Position numbers and translations under genes: made by a program
NCBI GenBank assembly: GCA_024639845.1
Contig: JAHEGG010000001.1
Span: forward strand, 83,792 to 147,791
DNA: 64,000 nt
Direction: 5' to 3'
From: Microbacteriaceae bacterium
GTDB taxonomy: Bacteria; Actinomycetota; Actinomycetes; Actinomycetales; Microbacteriaceae
Shown here: positions 25,978 through 34,385 of the stretch, piece after piece
Numbering within the stretch: the stretch's first letter is position 1
Layout: the number at the start of each line of letters is the position of its first letter
The notes under the pieces: generated by a model
What the model was told of the DNA's origin: nothing
The model's input: only the letters and a program-made list of their open reading frames with translations
Database searches by the model: none

Positions 25978-27939
25978 TTACCAGATGCTGACGCGCTCGG
26001 CAGGTTCGAGCCACATGCCATCGCCCGGTTGGGTCTGGTAGGTGTCGTGGAACACGTCGAAGTTCTTGGCGATCTGGTTGCATCTAAACTCGCTCGGTGA
26101 GTGCGGATCGGTGGCTAGGCGCTGAATCGCGATTGCCTCGCGGCTCTTTCCACGCCAGATCTGGCCCCATGAGAGCAAGAAGCGCTCGGCTGCGGTACGA
26201 CCGTCGATTACCGGTGCCTCTACACCTTCGAGGCTGAGCAAGTATGCCTTCCAGGCGATCATGATGCCACCCAGGTCACCGATGTTCTCACCAATGGTGA
26301 GTTCACCGTTGACTTTGTACTCGTCGCCCAAACCGGCTGGCGTCAGAGCGTTGTACTGATCGATCAGCGCTTTGGTGCGCTCTTCGAATGCAGCGCGGTC
26401 GGCGTCGGTCCACCAAGAAATCAGTGCGCCGTCACCGTCATATTTCGAACCCTGGTCGTCGAAACCGTGACCGATTTCGTGACCGATAACGCCACCGATG
26501 GCACCAAAGTTTACGGCGTCGTCAGCTTCGAGACTGAAGAACGGAGGCTGCAAGATGGCTGCCGGGAACACGATTTCGTTGAAGCCCGGGTTGTAGTAGG
26601 CGTTCACGGTCTGTGGAGTCATGAACCATTCGTCGCGGTCGAGCGGTGCACCGATCTTGGCGGCCTCTTTATCGGTTTGCCAAGCGTTCGAGCGGCGAAC
26701 ATTTCCGACCAGATCGTCTCGCTTGATGACGAGGCTCGAGTAGTCCTTCCACTTGTTTGGGTAACCAATCTTTGGGTTGAACTTCGACAATTTCACCAAT
26801 GCCTTGGCCTTGGTTTCGGCGGTCATCCACTCTAGGTTTTCGATGCTGACTCGATATGCCTCGATGAGCCACTTGACCAGTTCATCCATGCGCGCCTTAG
26901 CGGCAGGAGGGAAGTGCTTCTCAACGTAGATTTCTCCGACGGCCTCGCCAAGCGAACCCTCGACGAGCTGAACGCCGCGCTTCCATCGGGCACGCATCTC
27001 TGGCTGGCCGGTGAGCTTGGTGCCATAGAAGTCGAATCGGGTTTGCACGAATTCGTTACTTAGATATGGAGCCACCGAGTTGATGACCTGCCAGGCAGTC
27101 CAGAGTTTTAGGTTCGCGAGATTGGCTTCGTTGAACACCGAGGCGATTCCCTCGAAGAATGACGGGGTCATTACAACCGACTCAAACAGGGTCTCGGCCG
27201 AAATCTGCGAGCCCTTCTGCCAGAGATCCCAGTTGAAGGTCGGGGTCAGAGCCTTCAGCGCCTCGTAGTTATAGAGGTTGTAGGTTTTCTCTGCGTCGCG
27301 GGTCTGCACAACATCCCAGTGGTGTTTTGCAAGCTCGGTTTCGAAGGCCATGATCGCACGTGCATCGGTGTCTGCCTTCTCGGCCGACCAGCCAGCGTGC
27401 TGCAGCATGTTAGCGATGTACGGAACATAGGCGTCGCGGAAGTCTGCGTATTTTTCTTCGCGGTAGTAAGACTCGTCAGGCAAACCGAGGCCACCCTGGA
27501 ACATGTTGACCAGGTAACGCTCTGGGTTGCCTGGGTCGTTGTTGACATACATCCCGAAGATGCCGCTGATGCCGTCGCGTGAGAACTCACCTAGCAGGTG
27601 GCAAAGTTCGTTTAGGTCGGCGTCGCTGATGCGCTTGAGGTCGGCCTCGATCGGTGCCGAACCAAGTTCGTTCACGCGCTTCTCGTCGAGGAACGAGCCG
27701 TACATGTCGCCGATTTGCTGGCTGACGCCCGCCTTTGGGTTTGCCTGCGCATCCTCAAGAATTTGCTTCACGGCTTCTTCAGAGGCATCGCGCAGCATGT
27801 AAAACGAGCCGTGCACGGCCTGGTCTGCGGGAATCTCGTAGGTGTCGAGCCAGTGCCCGTTGGTGTGGCGGAAAAGGTCGTCTTGTGGGCGGGTTTTTAG
27901 GTCGAAGTTATCGACGTCTAGGCCTGGCTTCATTGTCAT
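25978..27939 (-). CDS. pepO: M13-family zinc metallopeptidase
   Basis: A neprilysin-type oligopeptidase of 653 residues, normal for the family. The zinc site is VIGHEIGHGFDDQG (HExxH). The third ligand Glu is in ENIGDLGG, 50-60 residues later. The substrate-binding NAYYNP motif and the C-terminal CxxW-like GDGMWLEPAERVSIW end are present. No signal peptide is seen, so this form is probably cytosolic, cleaving small peptides. Start ATG 27939 is preceded by TAGGAT and a six-base spacer (27946-27951), a leaderless promoter that also drives the thioesterase. Confidence 0.95.
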   Translation of the reverse strand: MTMKPGLDVDNFDLKTRPQDDLFRHTNGHWLDTYEIPADQAVHGSFYMLRDASEEAVKQILEDAQANPKAGVSQQIGDMYGSFLDEKRVNELGSAPIEADLKRISDADLNELCHLLGEFSRDGISGIFGMYVNNDPGNPERYLVNMFQGGLGLPDESYYREEKYADFRDAYVPYIANMLQHAGWSAEKADTDARAIMAFETELAKHHWDVVQTRDAEKTYNLYNYEALKALTPTFNWDLWQKGSQISAETLFESVVMTPSFFEGIASVFNEANLANLKLWTAWQVINSVAPYLSNEFVQTRFDFYGTKLTGQPEMRARWKRGVQLVEGSLGEAVGEIYVEKHFPPAAKARMDELVKWLIEAYRVSIENLEWMTAETKAKALVKLSKFNPKIGYPNKWKDYSSLVIKRDDLVGNVRRSNAWQTDKEAAKIGAPLDRDEWFMTPQTVNAYYNPGFNEIVFPAAILQPPFFSLEADDAVNFGAIGGVIGHEIGHGFDDQGSKYDGDGALISWWTDADRAAFEERTKALIDQYNALTPAGLGDEYKVNGELTIGENIGDLGGIMIAWKAYLLSLEGVEAPVIDGRTAAERFLLSWGQIWRGKSREAIAIQRLATDPHSPSEFRCNQIAKNFDVFHDTYQTQPGDGMWLEPAERVSIW

Positions 27940-27956
27940 GCGTTTATCCTATTCAC

Positions 27957-28538
27957 TTATTCGTTGGGCTCGTTTTTCGAGCGCCAAGGTTCGCCCTTGA
28001 AGCCCCAGGCCCAATAAGGCTGAAGCGCGAAGAACCCGGTCAGAAATACGAGGATCACGAGCGTTCGATAAGAGTCGATGTTGATATCGATCGCGACTGA
28101 CGGCCAAAAACTAACAAAACCGTCTTCGCGTTCGATCAAATAAATTCGCACGTATTGCCAGGAAAGAACCATCGTTGCCAAACCCATGGCCCAGTTTTTC
28201 ACATTTCGATAGGCGCGCTTGTATGCCCTGTCTCGGCGTGCGCTCTGGTATTCGTCAACCAACTCTTCTTTGTCATCGAAAACAAAGCGCACAGAAAGCT
28301 TTTGGGCGAACACGGTTAGAACCACGAATGTGGCATACCAAACGATGCCGCTTTCGTTCTGATAACAGATCGCTAAACCGCCGAACAGCGTCAGGTAACC
28401 CAAGACCCAGAGCAAGACTCGTGCGTAGGTGTTCCTGAATCCATCAAAGAAGCGGTCGTTCTTGACCCAGTTCTTGACTCCTTGTTCGACGCGCTTGGCT
28501 GCAGCCTCGATTAACGTCTCGATTTCGTTCTTGCTCAT
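27957..28538 (-). CDS. Multi-pass membrane protein paired with XRE regulator
   Basis: Unrecognised 193-residue protein. A soluble, charged N-terminal helix (1-35) is followed by about four membrane helices near 40-60, 66-85, 118-138 and 150-175, with a basic Arg/Tyr-rich cytosolic loop between helices 2 and 3 (EYQSARRDRAYKRAYRN). Its ATG overlaps the regulator's stop (TAATG), so it is translated from the regulator's transcript. The layout resembles small XRE-plus-DUF2178-like membrane pairs, in which the membrane protein may sense or modulate the regulator; that role is inference. Confidence 0.8.
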   Translation of the reverse strand: MSKNEIETLIEAAAKRVEQGVKNWVKNDRFFDGFRNTYARVLLWVLGYLTLFGGLAICYQNESGIVWYATFVVLTVFAQKLSVRFVFDDKEELVDEYQSARRDRAYKRAYRNVKNWAMGLATMVLSWQYVRIYLIEREDGFVSFWPSVAIDINIDSYRTLVILVFLTGFFALQPYWAWGFKGEPWRSKNEPNE

Positions 28539-28771
28539 TAGTTCTCCTCTTCGAGTTTGAAGATTGTCTCTACCGGCTGGGCGAGCACCTTTGCTATTTG
28601 CAGCGCAAGCACCAAACTCGGTGAATACTCACCACGTTCGATGTAGCCGACCGTCTGATAGTGAACTCCGACGGCATCGGCGAGCTCTTGCCTTGTGATG
28701 CCAGCCGCCAGTCGCAATTCTTCGATGCGGTTGATTACCCGCTCTTCTTGATCCTTAGGTTTACGTCCCAT
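28538..28771 (-). CDS. XRE-family transcriptional regulator (compact Cro/C1 HTH)
   Basis: A 77-residue DNA-binding protein consisting almost only of a Cro/C1-type helix-turn-helix: IEELRLAAGITRQELADAV is helices 1-2 and HYQTVGYIERGEYSPS the recognition helix and turn. The C-terminal EPVETIFKLEEEN-like end is typical of YozG/XRE regulators. Encoded upstream of, and overlapping, a membrane protein gene. A perfect inverted repeat immediately before its start codon suggests autoregulation. Confidence 0.92.
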   Translation of the reverse strand: MGRKPKDQEERVINRIEELRLAAGITRQELADAVGVHYQTVGYIERGEYSPSLVLALQIAKVLAQPVETIFKLEEEN

Positions 28772-28775
28772 AGTT

Positions 28776-28793
28776 CATAGCATAAATGCTATG
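28776..28793. promoter_or_regulatory. Perfect palindromic operator overlapping the XRE -10 box
   Basis: CATAGCAT-AA-ATGCTATG: two 8-bp arms with a 2-bp spacer, starting four bases upstream of the XRE ATG. On the minus strand TATGCT (28779-28784) lies inside the palindrome, seven bases before the ATG, fitting a leaderless -10 box. A dimer bound here would block RNA polymerase, so this is likely the regulator's own operator. The region between it and trhO (28794-28844) shows nothing else clear. Confidence 0.75.
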
Positions 28794-28844
28794 TAGTAAT
28801 AATGCAACTATTCATGCACCATTTTTGTGTCGCGAGCGCGGGGC

Positions 28845-28850
28845 TAGAAT
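28845..28850 (+). promoter_or_regulatory. Leaderless -10 box of trhO
   Basis: TAGAAT, spacer TGCGAAC (7 nt), then GTG at 28858. It supports this GTG over an upstream in-frame ATG at 28786 that lies inside the XRE operator and would add 24 residues absent from the family. Confidence 0.6.
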
Positions 28851-28857
28851 TGCGAAC

Positions 28858-29766
28858 GTGGAACTTCAGAAGATCATCCTTTATTACGGCTTTGCGCCTG
28901 TGGCCGACCCTGAAGCGGTCAAGCTGTGGCAAAAGACGCTTTGCGAGTCGCTCGGACTCAAGGGTCGAATTCTGATCTCGAAACACGGCATCAACGGCAC
29001 CCTCGGCGGCGACATGAGCGCACTTAAAAAGTACGTGCGTCTAACCAAGGAGTACCCCGGTTTCAAAAAGATTGACTTCAAGTGGTCAGACGGAACCGGC
29101 AACGATTTTCCACGTCTGCGCGTACGCGTGAGACCAGAACTTGTGGCATTCAACGCCCCCGATGAAATCGAAGTGGGTGCCGAAGGCGTTATCGGCGGAG
29201 GTAAGCATCTGAAGCCGGCCCAGGTTGATGCGCTGGTGGCAGAACGCGGCGGCGACGTTGTCTTTTTTGACGGCCGGAACGCATTCGAAGCGAAGATTGG
29301 CAAGTTTAAAAACGCGATCATCCCGGATGTGCAAACCTCTCATGACTTCATCCGCGATATCGAAAGCGGCAAATACGACGACATTAAAGACAAGCCGATT
29401 GTCACCTATTGCACCGGCGGCATTCGATGCGAGATCTTGAGCTCGATAATGATCAAGCGTGGATTCAAAGAGGTTTATCAAATCGAAGGCGGGATCGTTC
29501 GCTACGGCGAATCGCAAGGAGATGAAAGCCTGTGGGAGGGCTCACTCTATGTTTTCGACGACCGCCTGAACGTTGACTTCACCGACAAAGCCAAGATAAT
29601 CGGTGAGTGTGAAGCCTGCGGAGGCCCAACGAGCAAATTTAGAAACTGCGCGAACCTCGGGTGTCGCGACCTCGTGCTGCTCTGCGACTCATGCGCAGCC
29701 CAGCCTGAAAACCTCGAGTGCAAACCGACCCACACTCGCGGCCGCAAACGTGAGGCTGTGGGCTAG
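28858..29766 (+). CDS. trhO: tRNA uridine(34) hydroxylase, rhodanese-like
   Basis: Oxygen-dependent formation of 5-hydroxyuridine at wobble position 34 of tRNA (TrhO/YceA family). Taking the GTG at 28858 gives 302 residues. The N-terminal ferredoxin-like domain ([20 protein letters not shown]) precedes a rhodanese domain with catalytic loop YCTGGIRCE around 183-191. The C-terminal extension carries cysteines arranged as CxxCG...C...C...CxxC, a likely zinc-binding module seen in many bacterial members. Divergent from the XRE regulator. Confidence 0.94.
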   Translation: MELQKIILYYGFAPVADPEAVKLWQKTLCESLGLKGRILISKHGINGTLGGDMSALKKYVRLTKEYPGFKKIDFKWSDGTGNDFPRLRVRVRPELVAFNAPDEIEVGAEGVIGGGKHLKPAQVDALVAERGGDVVFFDGRNAFEAKIGKFKNAIIPDVQTSHDFIRDIESGKYDDIKDKPIVTYCTGGIRCEILSSIMIKRGFKEVYQIEGGIVRYGESQGDESLWEGSLYVFDDRLNVDFTDKAKIIGECEACGGPTSKFRNCANLGCRDLVLLCDSCAAQPENLECKPTHTRGRKREAVG

Positions 29767-29874
29767 TCCTGCTTTGAAGTTTGGGGTTTTGCCCCACGCT
29801 TTGCACGAAGCGCTACTGTTAGAGCACGGGTGTGTGCGCGCTCCATTTATCAATGAAGCAGAAAGCCGCCCTCC

Positions 29875-30945
29875 TTGTTCAAAAACCTCGCAATCACGCG
29901 CGCATTACGCGCCGCCTTAGCGCTCCTTCTATCAGCAACCGCAATCACTGGAGTTTTGCAAACATCCCCAGCGGATGCCGCGGCTACGGCCCTCATTTGT
30001 GGCGGTGACAACACCCGAATCTGCGCCCCGGTAACAACATTGAAGCTGACCGACCGCGGCACCGAAGTTGCCTTGGTGACCGGCACCGATGGGGTCGCTG
30101 CGGCCACTTTGAGCAGTGACGCCAAAGACCTTGGCGGAATCTTCAAAACTTCGGCAGACTACGCGGGCAAGTTTGTGCACATCCAGTTCTTTGACATCAC
30201 CAAGGGCATGGGGTTCACGGTGCAGGCAGGTGCGGCAGCATCTTCGACAGCCTGCGACCCCGGGCCAGCGAGCGGAAACGGTTGTTATCTCAAACTTGAC
30301 AGCTCGGGTTCGGCGACTTTCAATTTCAGCATCTCCAATGTCACAACGGCTAGTAAGTTCTCCATTCAAATCAGCGGCAGCGCCGGCTGGGTCTCAAAAG
30401 CCGCGATTGTCTCATTTGACACCCCCACCAAGATTGCTCCAAGTGCGCAACGGGTAGCCACCGGAATTTCGGGCAAACCGGTAACTCTCGGTTATCTTTT
30501 GACCGACAAGGCTGGGGCCGTTTTAGCCAACGCTTCGGTCACGCTCGCGACATCTGGGGCCGGAAAACTCTCTTCGACGACAGCCACCTCAGATACAAAG
30601 GGAACATTTGACGTGCTGCTCACTAGTGGTGCAGCAGAAGTTGGCGTTCAAACTCTAACCATCACGGTCAAGAGCGCTAAAGGCCTCATCTCACAAATTT
30701 CCGAAACGATTACCTGGAAACCAGCGCCTACCTACTCGGTGATTTTGAGCTCTGGTCAGTTCAAAGTGCGAATCTTGAATGCATCAGGGATGCCTGTGCT
30801 GGTCAAGTACGGCGCTGAAAAGTGGGTGCTTCTCGTTGCCAAAACCGACAGCGAGAACGTCATCGTCAGGACTGCAAAGGGTAGCTACTCGGTCACTGTG
30901 CAGATCGACCAAACCAAGAGCACAAAGACGGTTGTAGTTCCATAG
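29875..30945 (+). CDS. Secreted protein with Ig-like (bacterial-type) region, unknown function
   Basis: A 356-residue exported protein. The signal peptide spans about 1-35 (hydrophobic ALALLLSATAITGVLQ, cleavage near ADA-A). The mature part has a cysteine-containing N-terminal beta domain (CGG...CAP, later CDP...CYL) and a middle Ig-like region (VTLGYLLTDKAGAVLANASV) resembling Big_1/carboxypeptidase-regulatory sandwiches. The C-terminal part is rich in beta strands. Start is taken as TTG 29875 because the signal peptide begins there; the ribosome site is weak, so the start is uncertain. Ends at a strong terminator. Confidence 0.72.
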   Translation: MFKNLAITRALRAALALLLSATAITGVLQTSPADAAATALICGGDNTRICAPVTTLKLTDRGTEVALVTGTDGVAAATLSSDAKDLGGIFKTSADYAGKFVHIQFFDITKGMGFTVQAGAAASSTACDPGPASGNGCYLKLDSSGSATFNFSISNVTTASKFSIQISGSAGWVSKAAIVSFDTPTKIAPSAQRVATGISGKPVTLGYLLTDKAGAVLANASVTLATSGAGKLSSTTATSDTKGTFDVLLTSGAAEVGVQTLTITVKSAKGLISQISETITWKPAPTYSVILSSGQFKVRILNASGMPVLVKYGAEKWVLLVAKTDSENVIVRTAKGSYSVTVQIDQTKSTKTVVVP

Positions 30946-30966
30946 CCGCGACATCGACCGCTTAAA

Positions 30967-30998
30967 CAGAAAACCCCCGAGTAATCGGGGGTTTTCTG
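30967..30998. terminator. Bidirectional intrinsic terminator
   Basis: Perfect 14-bp arms CAGAAAACCCCCGA / TCGGGGGTTTTCTG with a 4-base loop GTAA. The arms carry a T-run on the 3' side in both orientations. It lies between two convergent secreted-protein genes and can stop both transcripts. Confidence 0.92.
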
Positions 30999-31025
30999 CT
31001 CTAGGAAGGAGATAGATGAGAGGTA

Positions 31026-31565
31026 TTACGGAGTTACGGTTGGTGCCGGGGTTGCCGAGGTGGCAGGTGCTTCAACGGTCAACGACTGGCTCAACGAAAC
31101 TGCTACGAGTTCAACCGAGTAGGTTCCGGGGCGCAAGTCGTTGATGGTGATTGTCTGCGAACCGGTGCCGGTGACATCGATCACTCGAGTGTGCTTCGGC
31201 GGGGTTGGCAGAGTCGTGGTGGTCGAACCGCTAGGAGCAACCGGTGCCGGACGAACGGTGGTGTCGGTGACAACCAACTTGTAAGTCTTGCCGTCGGCAG
31301 GAACATCCACGGTAACGGTCTTCGTGATGCCAGCTGGGCGGTTGGCATCGAAGCCCTTGCCCTTTCCGTGACCCTTGCCACCCTTGTGGTCTCCGCCACC
31401 AAAGGATGGGGCAGCTGGGGTGGTTGTGCTTGAACTAGAGCTGCTCGAGGCGGCCTTCACGCTCTTGCTGGTGGCTGCGAACGATGGAGTCGCAAAAACC
31501 AATCCGAGGATAGTGGCTGCCGAAGCGGCAACTACTGCACCGCGCTTGATCTTGTTCTTGTCCAT
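31026..31565 (-). CDS. Small secreted protein with Gly/His/Lys-rich segment
   Basis: Not recognised. 179 residues: signal peptide 1-31 (VVAASAATILGLVFATPSFA), a Ser-rich stretch, then GGGDHKGGKGHGKGKG (about 56-71), which could bind metal or acidic polymers. A predicted beta domain covers about 80-165 (ITKTVTVDVPADGKTYKLVV, TITINDLRPGTYSVELVAV), similar in style to fibronectin/Ig-like folds, with Pro/Thr linkers on both sides. ATG at 31565 follows GAAAGGATT. Convergent with the other secreted-protein gene across the shared terminator. Confidence 0.78.
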   Translation of the reverse strand: MDKNKIKRGAVVAASAATILGLVFATPSFAATSKSVKAASSSSSSSTTTPAAPSFGGGDHKGGKGHGKGKGFDANRPAGITKTVTVDVPADGKTYKLVVTDTTVRPAPVAPSGSTTTTLPTPPKHTRVIDVTGTGSQTITINDLRPGTYSVELVAVSLSQSLTVEAPATSATPAPTVTP

Positions 31566-31742
31566 TTGTGAATCCTTTCGTAGGGGGACTCTTCGAACCT
31601 ATTTCGAGCGGGGGCGGCACATCCGTGATATTCAGGTTGCTGTGCTGAACCTCACAGGGCAGGCTCAGATAAGGGTCGATTTATGTGAAAGGCCTAAGAA
31701 GCCGATGTGACAAACAAACTGGGATGCGGTGCAAAGCCCCTG
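31566..31742. other. Intergenic region between small secreted protein and tRNA-Leu
   Basis: 177 bp without a gene. It must hold the leftward promoter of the secreted protein and any tRNA-Leu 3' trailer. I see no clear hairpin terminator with a T-run, no repeat and no recognisable riboswitch. Confidence 0.5.
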
Positions 31743-31825
31743 TGCGCGAGGCGGGACTTGAACCCGCACGCCCGTGAAGGCACTGGCACCTGAAGCCAGC
31801 GCGTCTGCCATTTCGCCACTCGCGC
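31743..31825 (-). tRNA. tRNA-Leu (anticodon CAG)
   Basis: An 83-nt class II tRNA. Acceptor GCGCGAG pairs with CTCGCGC, the anticodon arm is CTGGC-TTCAGGT-GCCAG (CAG), and it has a long variable arm and T-arm CGGG-TTCAAGT-CCCG, with discriminator A and no encoded CCA. It sits just upstream of fhaA on the opposite strand, the conserved actinobacterial position. Confidence 0.96.
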
Positions 31826-31938
31826 GCAGCCTACAACGTAGGCAACTAGTCGAGATTAGCAGAGGTTTAGTGCCCCCGCCATCCCGCATGAAACAAGGGG
31901 CAAAGGTTAAACTGAAGTCTCACAAAGTAAAGGAACTC

Positions 31939-32616
31939 GTGGGCATTCTCGACGGTTTTGAAAAGGGTCTTGAGCGCATCGTGACCGGTGCCTTCACCAA
32001 GACTTTCAAGAGCGAACTCCAGCCAATCGAGATCAGCGCCGCAATCAAAGGCGAAATGGATTCGAAGGCCTCGATTGTCGCTCGCGACCGAATTCTCGCG
32101 CCGAACCAATACACCGTCTATCTTTCGTCTGCCGATTTCAAGCGGATGCAGGCCTTGGGCGAGAACCTTCTGCTCGAACTAAACGACCAGGCCACACGTC
32201 ACGCGCAGCGTCAGAAATACCAGTTCGGAGCGGCCCTGCTCATCAACGTCGGTGAAGACGGTTCGCTCAATCTCGGGCAGATTCGAGTCACCTCGAACAC
32301 CGCATCCGTGCAGGTGGAATGGACACCGGCGCTAGATGTGGCCGGCCAGCGCTATGTGCTAAACAAGGCCCGAACTGTGGTCGGGCGTGACACCAGCGCC
32401 GATATACAGGTGAACGACAACGGCCTGAGTCGACAGCACTTCGAAATTCTTTGGGATGGCGCTAAGGCTGGCGTTCGCGACCTAGGCTCAACCAACGGCA
32501 CCAAGGTCGACGGCAGACCGATCACCGAAATCGGCATTGGCGCAGACACCCAGATTCAGGCGGGTCACAGCGACTTCGTTTTCAAACTGATCGCAAAGAC
32601 GACACCCAATGAGTGA
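31939..32616 (+). CDS. fhaA: FHA-domain protein FhaA (DUF3662 + FHA)
   Basis: A phosphothreonine-reading adaptor of the PknA/PknB pathway that controls peptidoglycan synthesis (in mycobacteria it binds phospho-MviN). I place the start at GTG 31939 behind AAAGGAAC, giving MGILDGFEKGLERIV, the conserved family N terminus. Longer in-frame starts run into tRNA-Leu. The product is 225 residues: DUF3662 domain at about 1-115 and FHA domain at about 137-225 with GRDTSADIQV, LSRQHFEI and DLGSTNGTKVDG. The linker between them is shorter than in mycobacteria. First gene of the fhaA-pknB operon. Confidence 0.94.
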   Translation: MGILDGFEKGLERIVTGAFTKTFKSELQPIEISAAIKGEMDSKASIVARDRILAPNQYTVYLSSADFKRMQALGENLLLELNDQATRHAQRQKYQFGAALLINVGEDGSLNLGQIRVTSNTASVQVEWTPALDVAGQRYVLNKARTVVGRDTSADIQVNDNGLSRQHFEILWDGAKAGVRDLGSTNGTKVDGRPITEIGIGADTQIQAGHSDFVFKLIAKTTPNE

Positions 32617-33124
32617 ACTAGCGCTGTTTTTAGTTCGCATGGGCTTCGTAGTCGTGCTTTGGATTTTCGTGTTCAGCATCATCTCGGTGATTCGAGCCGA
32701 TATTTTCGGCCAAAAGGTTGTTTCGAAGGCAAGCGTTCGCAACGCGCCTCAGGTGCTCTCGTCGCCGATCATCCCGGCTGCGCCCACCGCGGCCGTGAGC
32801 GTCACGTCGGGTGCGATTGGCGTGGCAAGCGGAGCCGCATCCCGGTTGGTAATCATCGAAGGTGAAAACACCGGCAAAGAGATAGCTCTTGAAGGTCGCG
32901 AGATTCACATCGGGCGCGCGCCGAACAGCGACCTCGTGGTGAACGACGAATACGCCTCGACACAACACGCCAAGCTCGTTTTGATGAACGAGGATTGGCT
33001 GATTCAAGACTTGAACTCCACAAACGGCACCTTTCTTGCCGGCGCGAGAGTTGGCACTCCTGCCGTTGTCAAACTGAACACTCCGGTCAAGATCGGCAAG
33101 ACCGTTTTCGAGCTGCGAGCTTAA
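32609..33124 (+). CDS. fhaB: FHA-domain protein FhaB/FipA
   Basis: A membrane-anchored phosphothreonine adaptor of 171 residues linked to cell division and PknB signalling. A single N-terminal membrane helix at about 5-28 is followed by a flexible Ala/Val/Ser linker and an FHA domain at about 75-165 (IHIGRAPNSDLVV, ASTQHAKLVL, DLNSTNGTFLAG). It overlaps fhaA by 8 bp and is followed after 4 bp by the phosphatase gene, so it is co-expressed with both. Confidence 0.93.
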   Translation: MSELALFLVRMGFVVVLWIFVFSIISVIRADIFGQKVVSKASVRNAPQVLSSPIIPAAPTAAVSVTSGAIGVASGAASRLVIIEGENTGKEIALEGREIHIGRAPNSDLVVNDEYASTQHAKLVLMNEDWLIQDLNSTNGTFLAGARVGTPAVVKLNTPVKIGKTVFELRA

Positions 33125-33128
33125 AAAC

Positions 33129-34385
33129 ATGTCAGTCAAGCTGGTCACCTACGCGGTATCCGACATCGGTCGCGTGCGCTCGAGCAACCAGGATGGCGGC
33201 TACACGGGCTACCAGTTGCACTTTGTGGCCGACGGCATGGGCGGTCACGCAGGTGGTGATATCGCTTCGGCGATGGCTGCTCAGCAAATCGCCCAAACCG
33301 ACAACCTATATGCAACACCCGAAGACGCTGGCGCGGTGCTGCTAGCCGCGATTCTCGAGGCAAATGAAAAACTTGCCGCAACCGTTCGCGAGCATCCAAC
33401 TTTTGCCGGCATGGGGACCACTTTTTCTGGGCTCATGTTTACTGGCGACAAGGCCGTGGTTGCGCACATCGGCGACTCACGCATTTATCGACTTCGCGAC
33501 GATGAGGTCCAGCAAGTCACCAAAGATCACACCTTCGTTCAGAAGCTGGTTGACACCGGCCGCATCACTCCCGCCGAGGCTCTGATTCACCCGCGCCGAA
33601 ATGTACTGATGCGAGTGCTCGGTGACACTCCCGAACGCCCACAGGTTGACAGTTGGGTCGAAGATGCTTTGCCAGGTGATCGCTGGATGCTCTGTTCCGA
33701 CGGGCTCTGCGGCTATGTCGATGACACCGTGATTGCTCGCAACCTGCGCACTAAGGCACCAGCCGAGGATGTCGCACAAGACCTTCTAGGCGAAGCGCTC
33801 GAGGCTGGCGCGCCAGACAACGTGACCATCGTTATGGTCGACGTCTTAAACGCCGGAGCGCGACCAGACTTCGAGCCGACCCCGATCTATGTTGGTTCGG
33901 CAGCCAAGGATGTAGTGATCGCCGAGCGCAAGGGCAAGAGCGTTCTGCAACTGTTCGACCCTCGCGCCCTCTCCAGCTTCTTCCGCGGCTCAGAAGAGAC
34001 CACCGACTTCGTGCCCGAGTCTGCCGAATACCTCGAGAAGGTCATGGCCGACACCTATCGTCGCATACGGTTCAGAAAACTTCGCCAGGTGCTCACAATT
34101 TTGGCGATTTCGGCAGTTGCAATGGCCGGCCTTTGGTTTGGCTATAACTACACCCAAACCAAGTTCTATGTTGGCGAGTCAAACGGACACGTGACTATCT
34201 ATAAGGGCATCCGCGAGCGCCTAGGCCCAATCGGTTTTTCGAGTGTTTATTCAGAAACGGATGTTCTGGTTGCCGATCTGAGCGAATATCACCGAGGTTT
34301 GCTCGAGCGCACGATCTATGCAACCGACCTCGCAGATGCCTATCGAATCATCGAGACACTGACCACGGGTGACGGAAATGGTTAG
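33129..34385 (+). CDS. pstP: PP2C-type Ser/Thr phosphatase PstP
   Basis: Dephosphorylates PknA/PknB and their substrates. 418 residues: an N-terminal cytosolic PPM domain at about 1-240 with SDIGRVRSSNQDGG, VADGMGGHAGGDIAS, HIGDSRIYRL, LCSDGL and GAPDNVTIVMVD supplying the metal-binding Asp residues. A juxtamembrane linker follows, one membrane helix at about 318-338 and a short extracytosolic domain to the C terminus. Operon position between fhaB and rodA is conserved across actinobacteria. Confidence 0.96.
   Translation: MSVKLVTYAVSDIGRVRSSNQDGGYTGYQLHFVADGMGGHAGGDIASAMAAQQIAQTDNLYATPEDAGAVLLAAILEANEKLAATVREHPTFAGMGTTFSGLMFTGDKAVVAHIGDSRIYRLRDDEVQQVTKDHTFVQKLVDTGRITPAEALIHPRRNVLMRVLGDTPERPQVDSWVEDALPGDRWMLCSDGLCGYVDDTVIARNLRTKAPAEDVAQDLLGEALEAGAPDNVTIVMVDVLNAGARPDFEPTPIYVGSAAKDVVIAERKGKSVLQLFDPRALSSFFRGSEETTDFVPESAEYLEKVMADTYRRIRFRKLRQVLTILAISAVAMAGLWFGYNYTQTKFYVGESNGHVTIYKGIRERLGPIGFSSVYSETDVLVADLSEYHRGLLERTIYATDLADAYRIIETLTTGDGNG

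Noticed and set aside
28786..28857. Upstream ATG start for trhO
   Set aside because: It falls inside the XRE operator and adds non-conserved residues; GTG 28858 fits both the family N terminus and the TAGAAT box.
31774..31938. Longer fhaA start (55 extra codons)
   Set aside because: The extension lies over tRNA-Leu; GTG 31939 has a ribosome site and gives the conserved MGILDGFEKGLE start.
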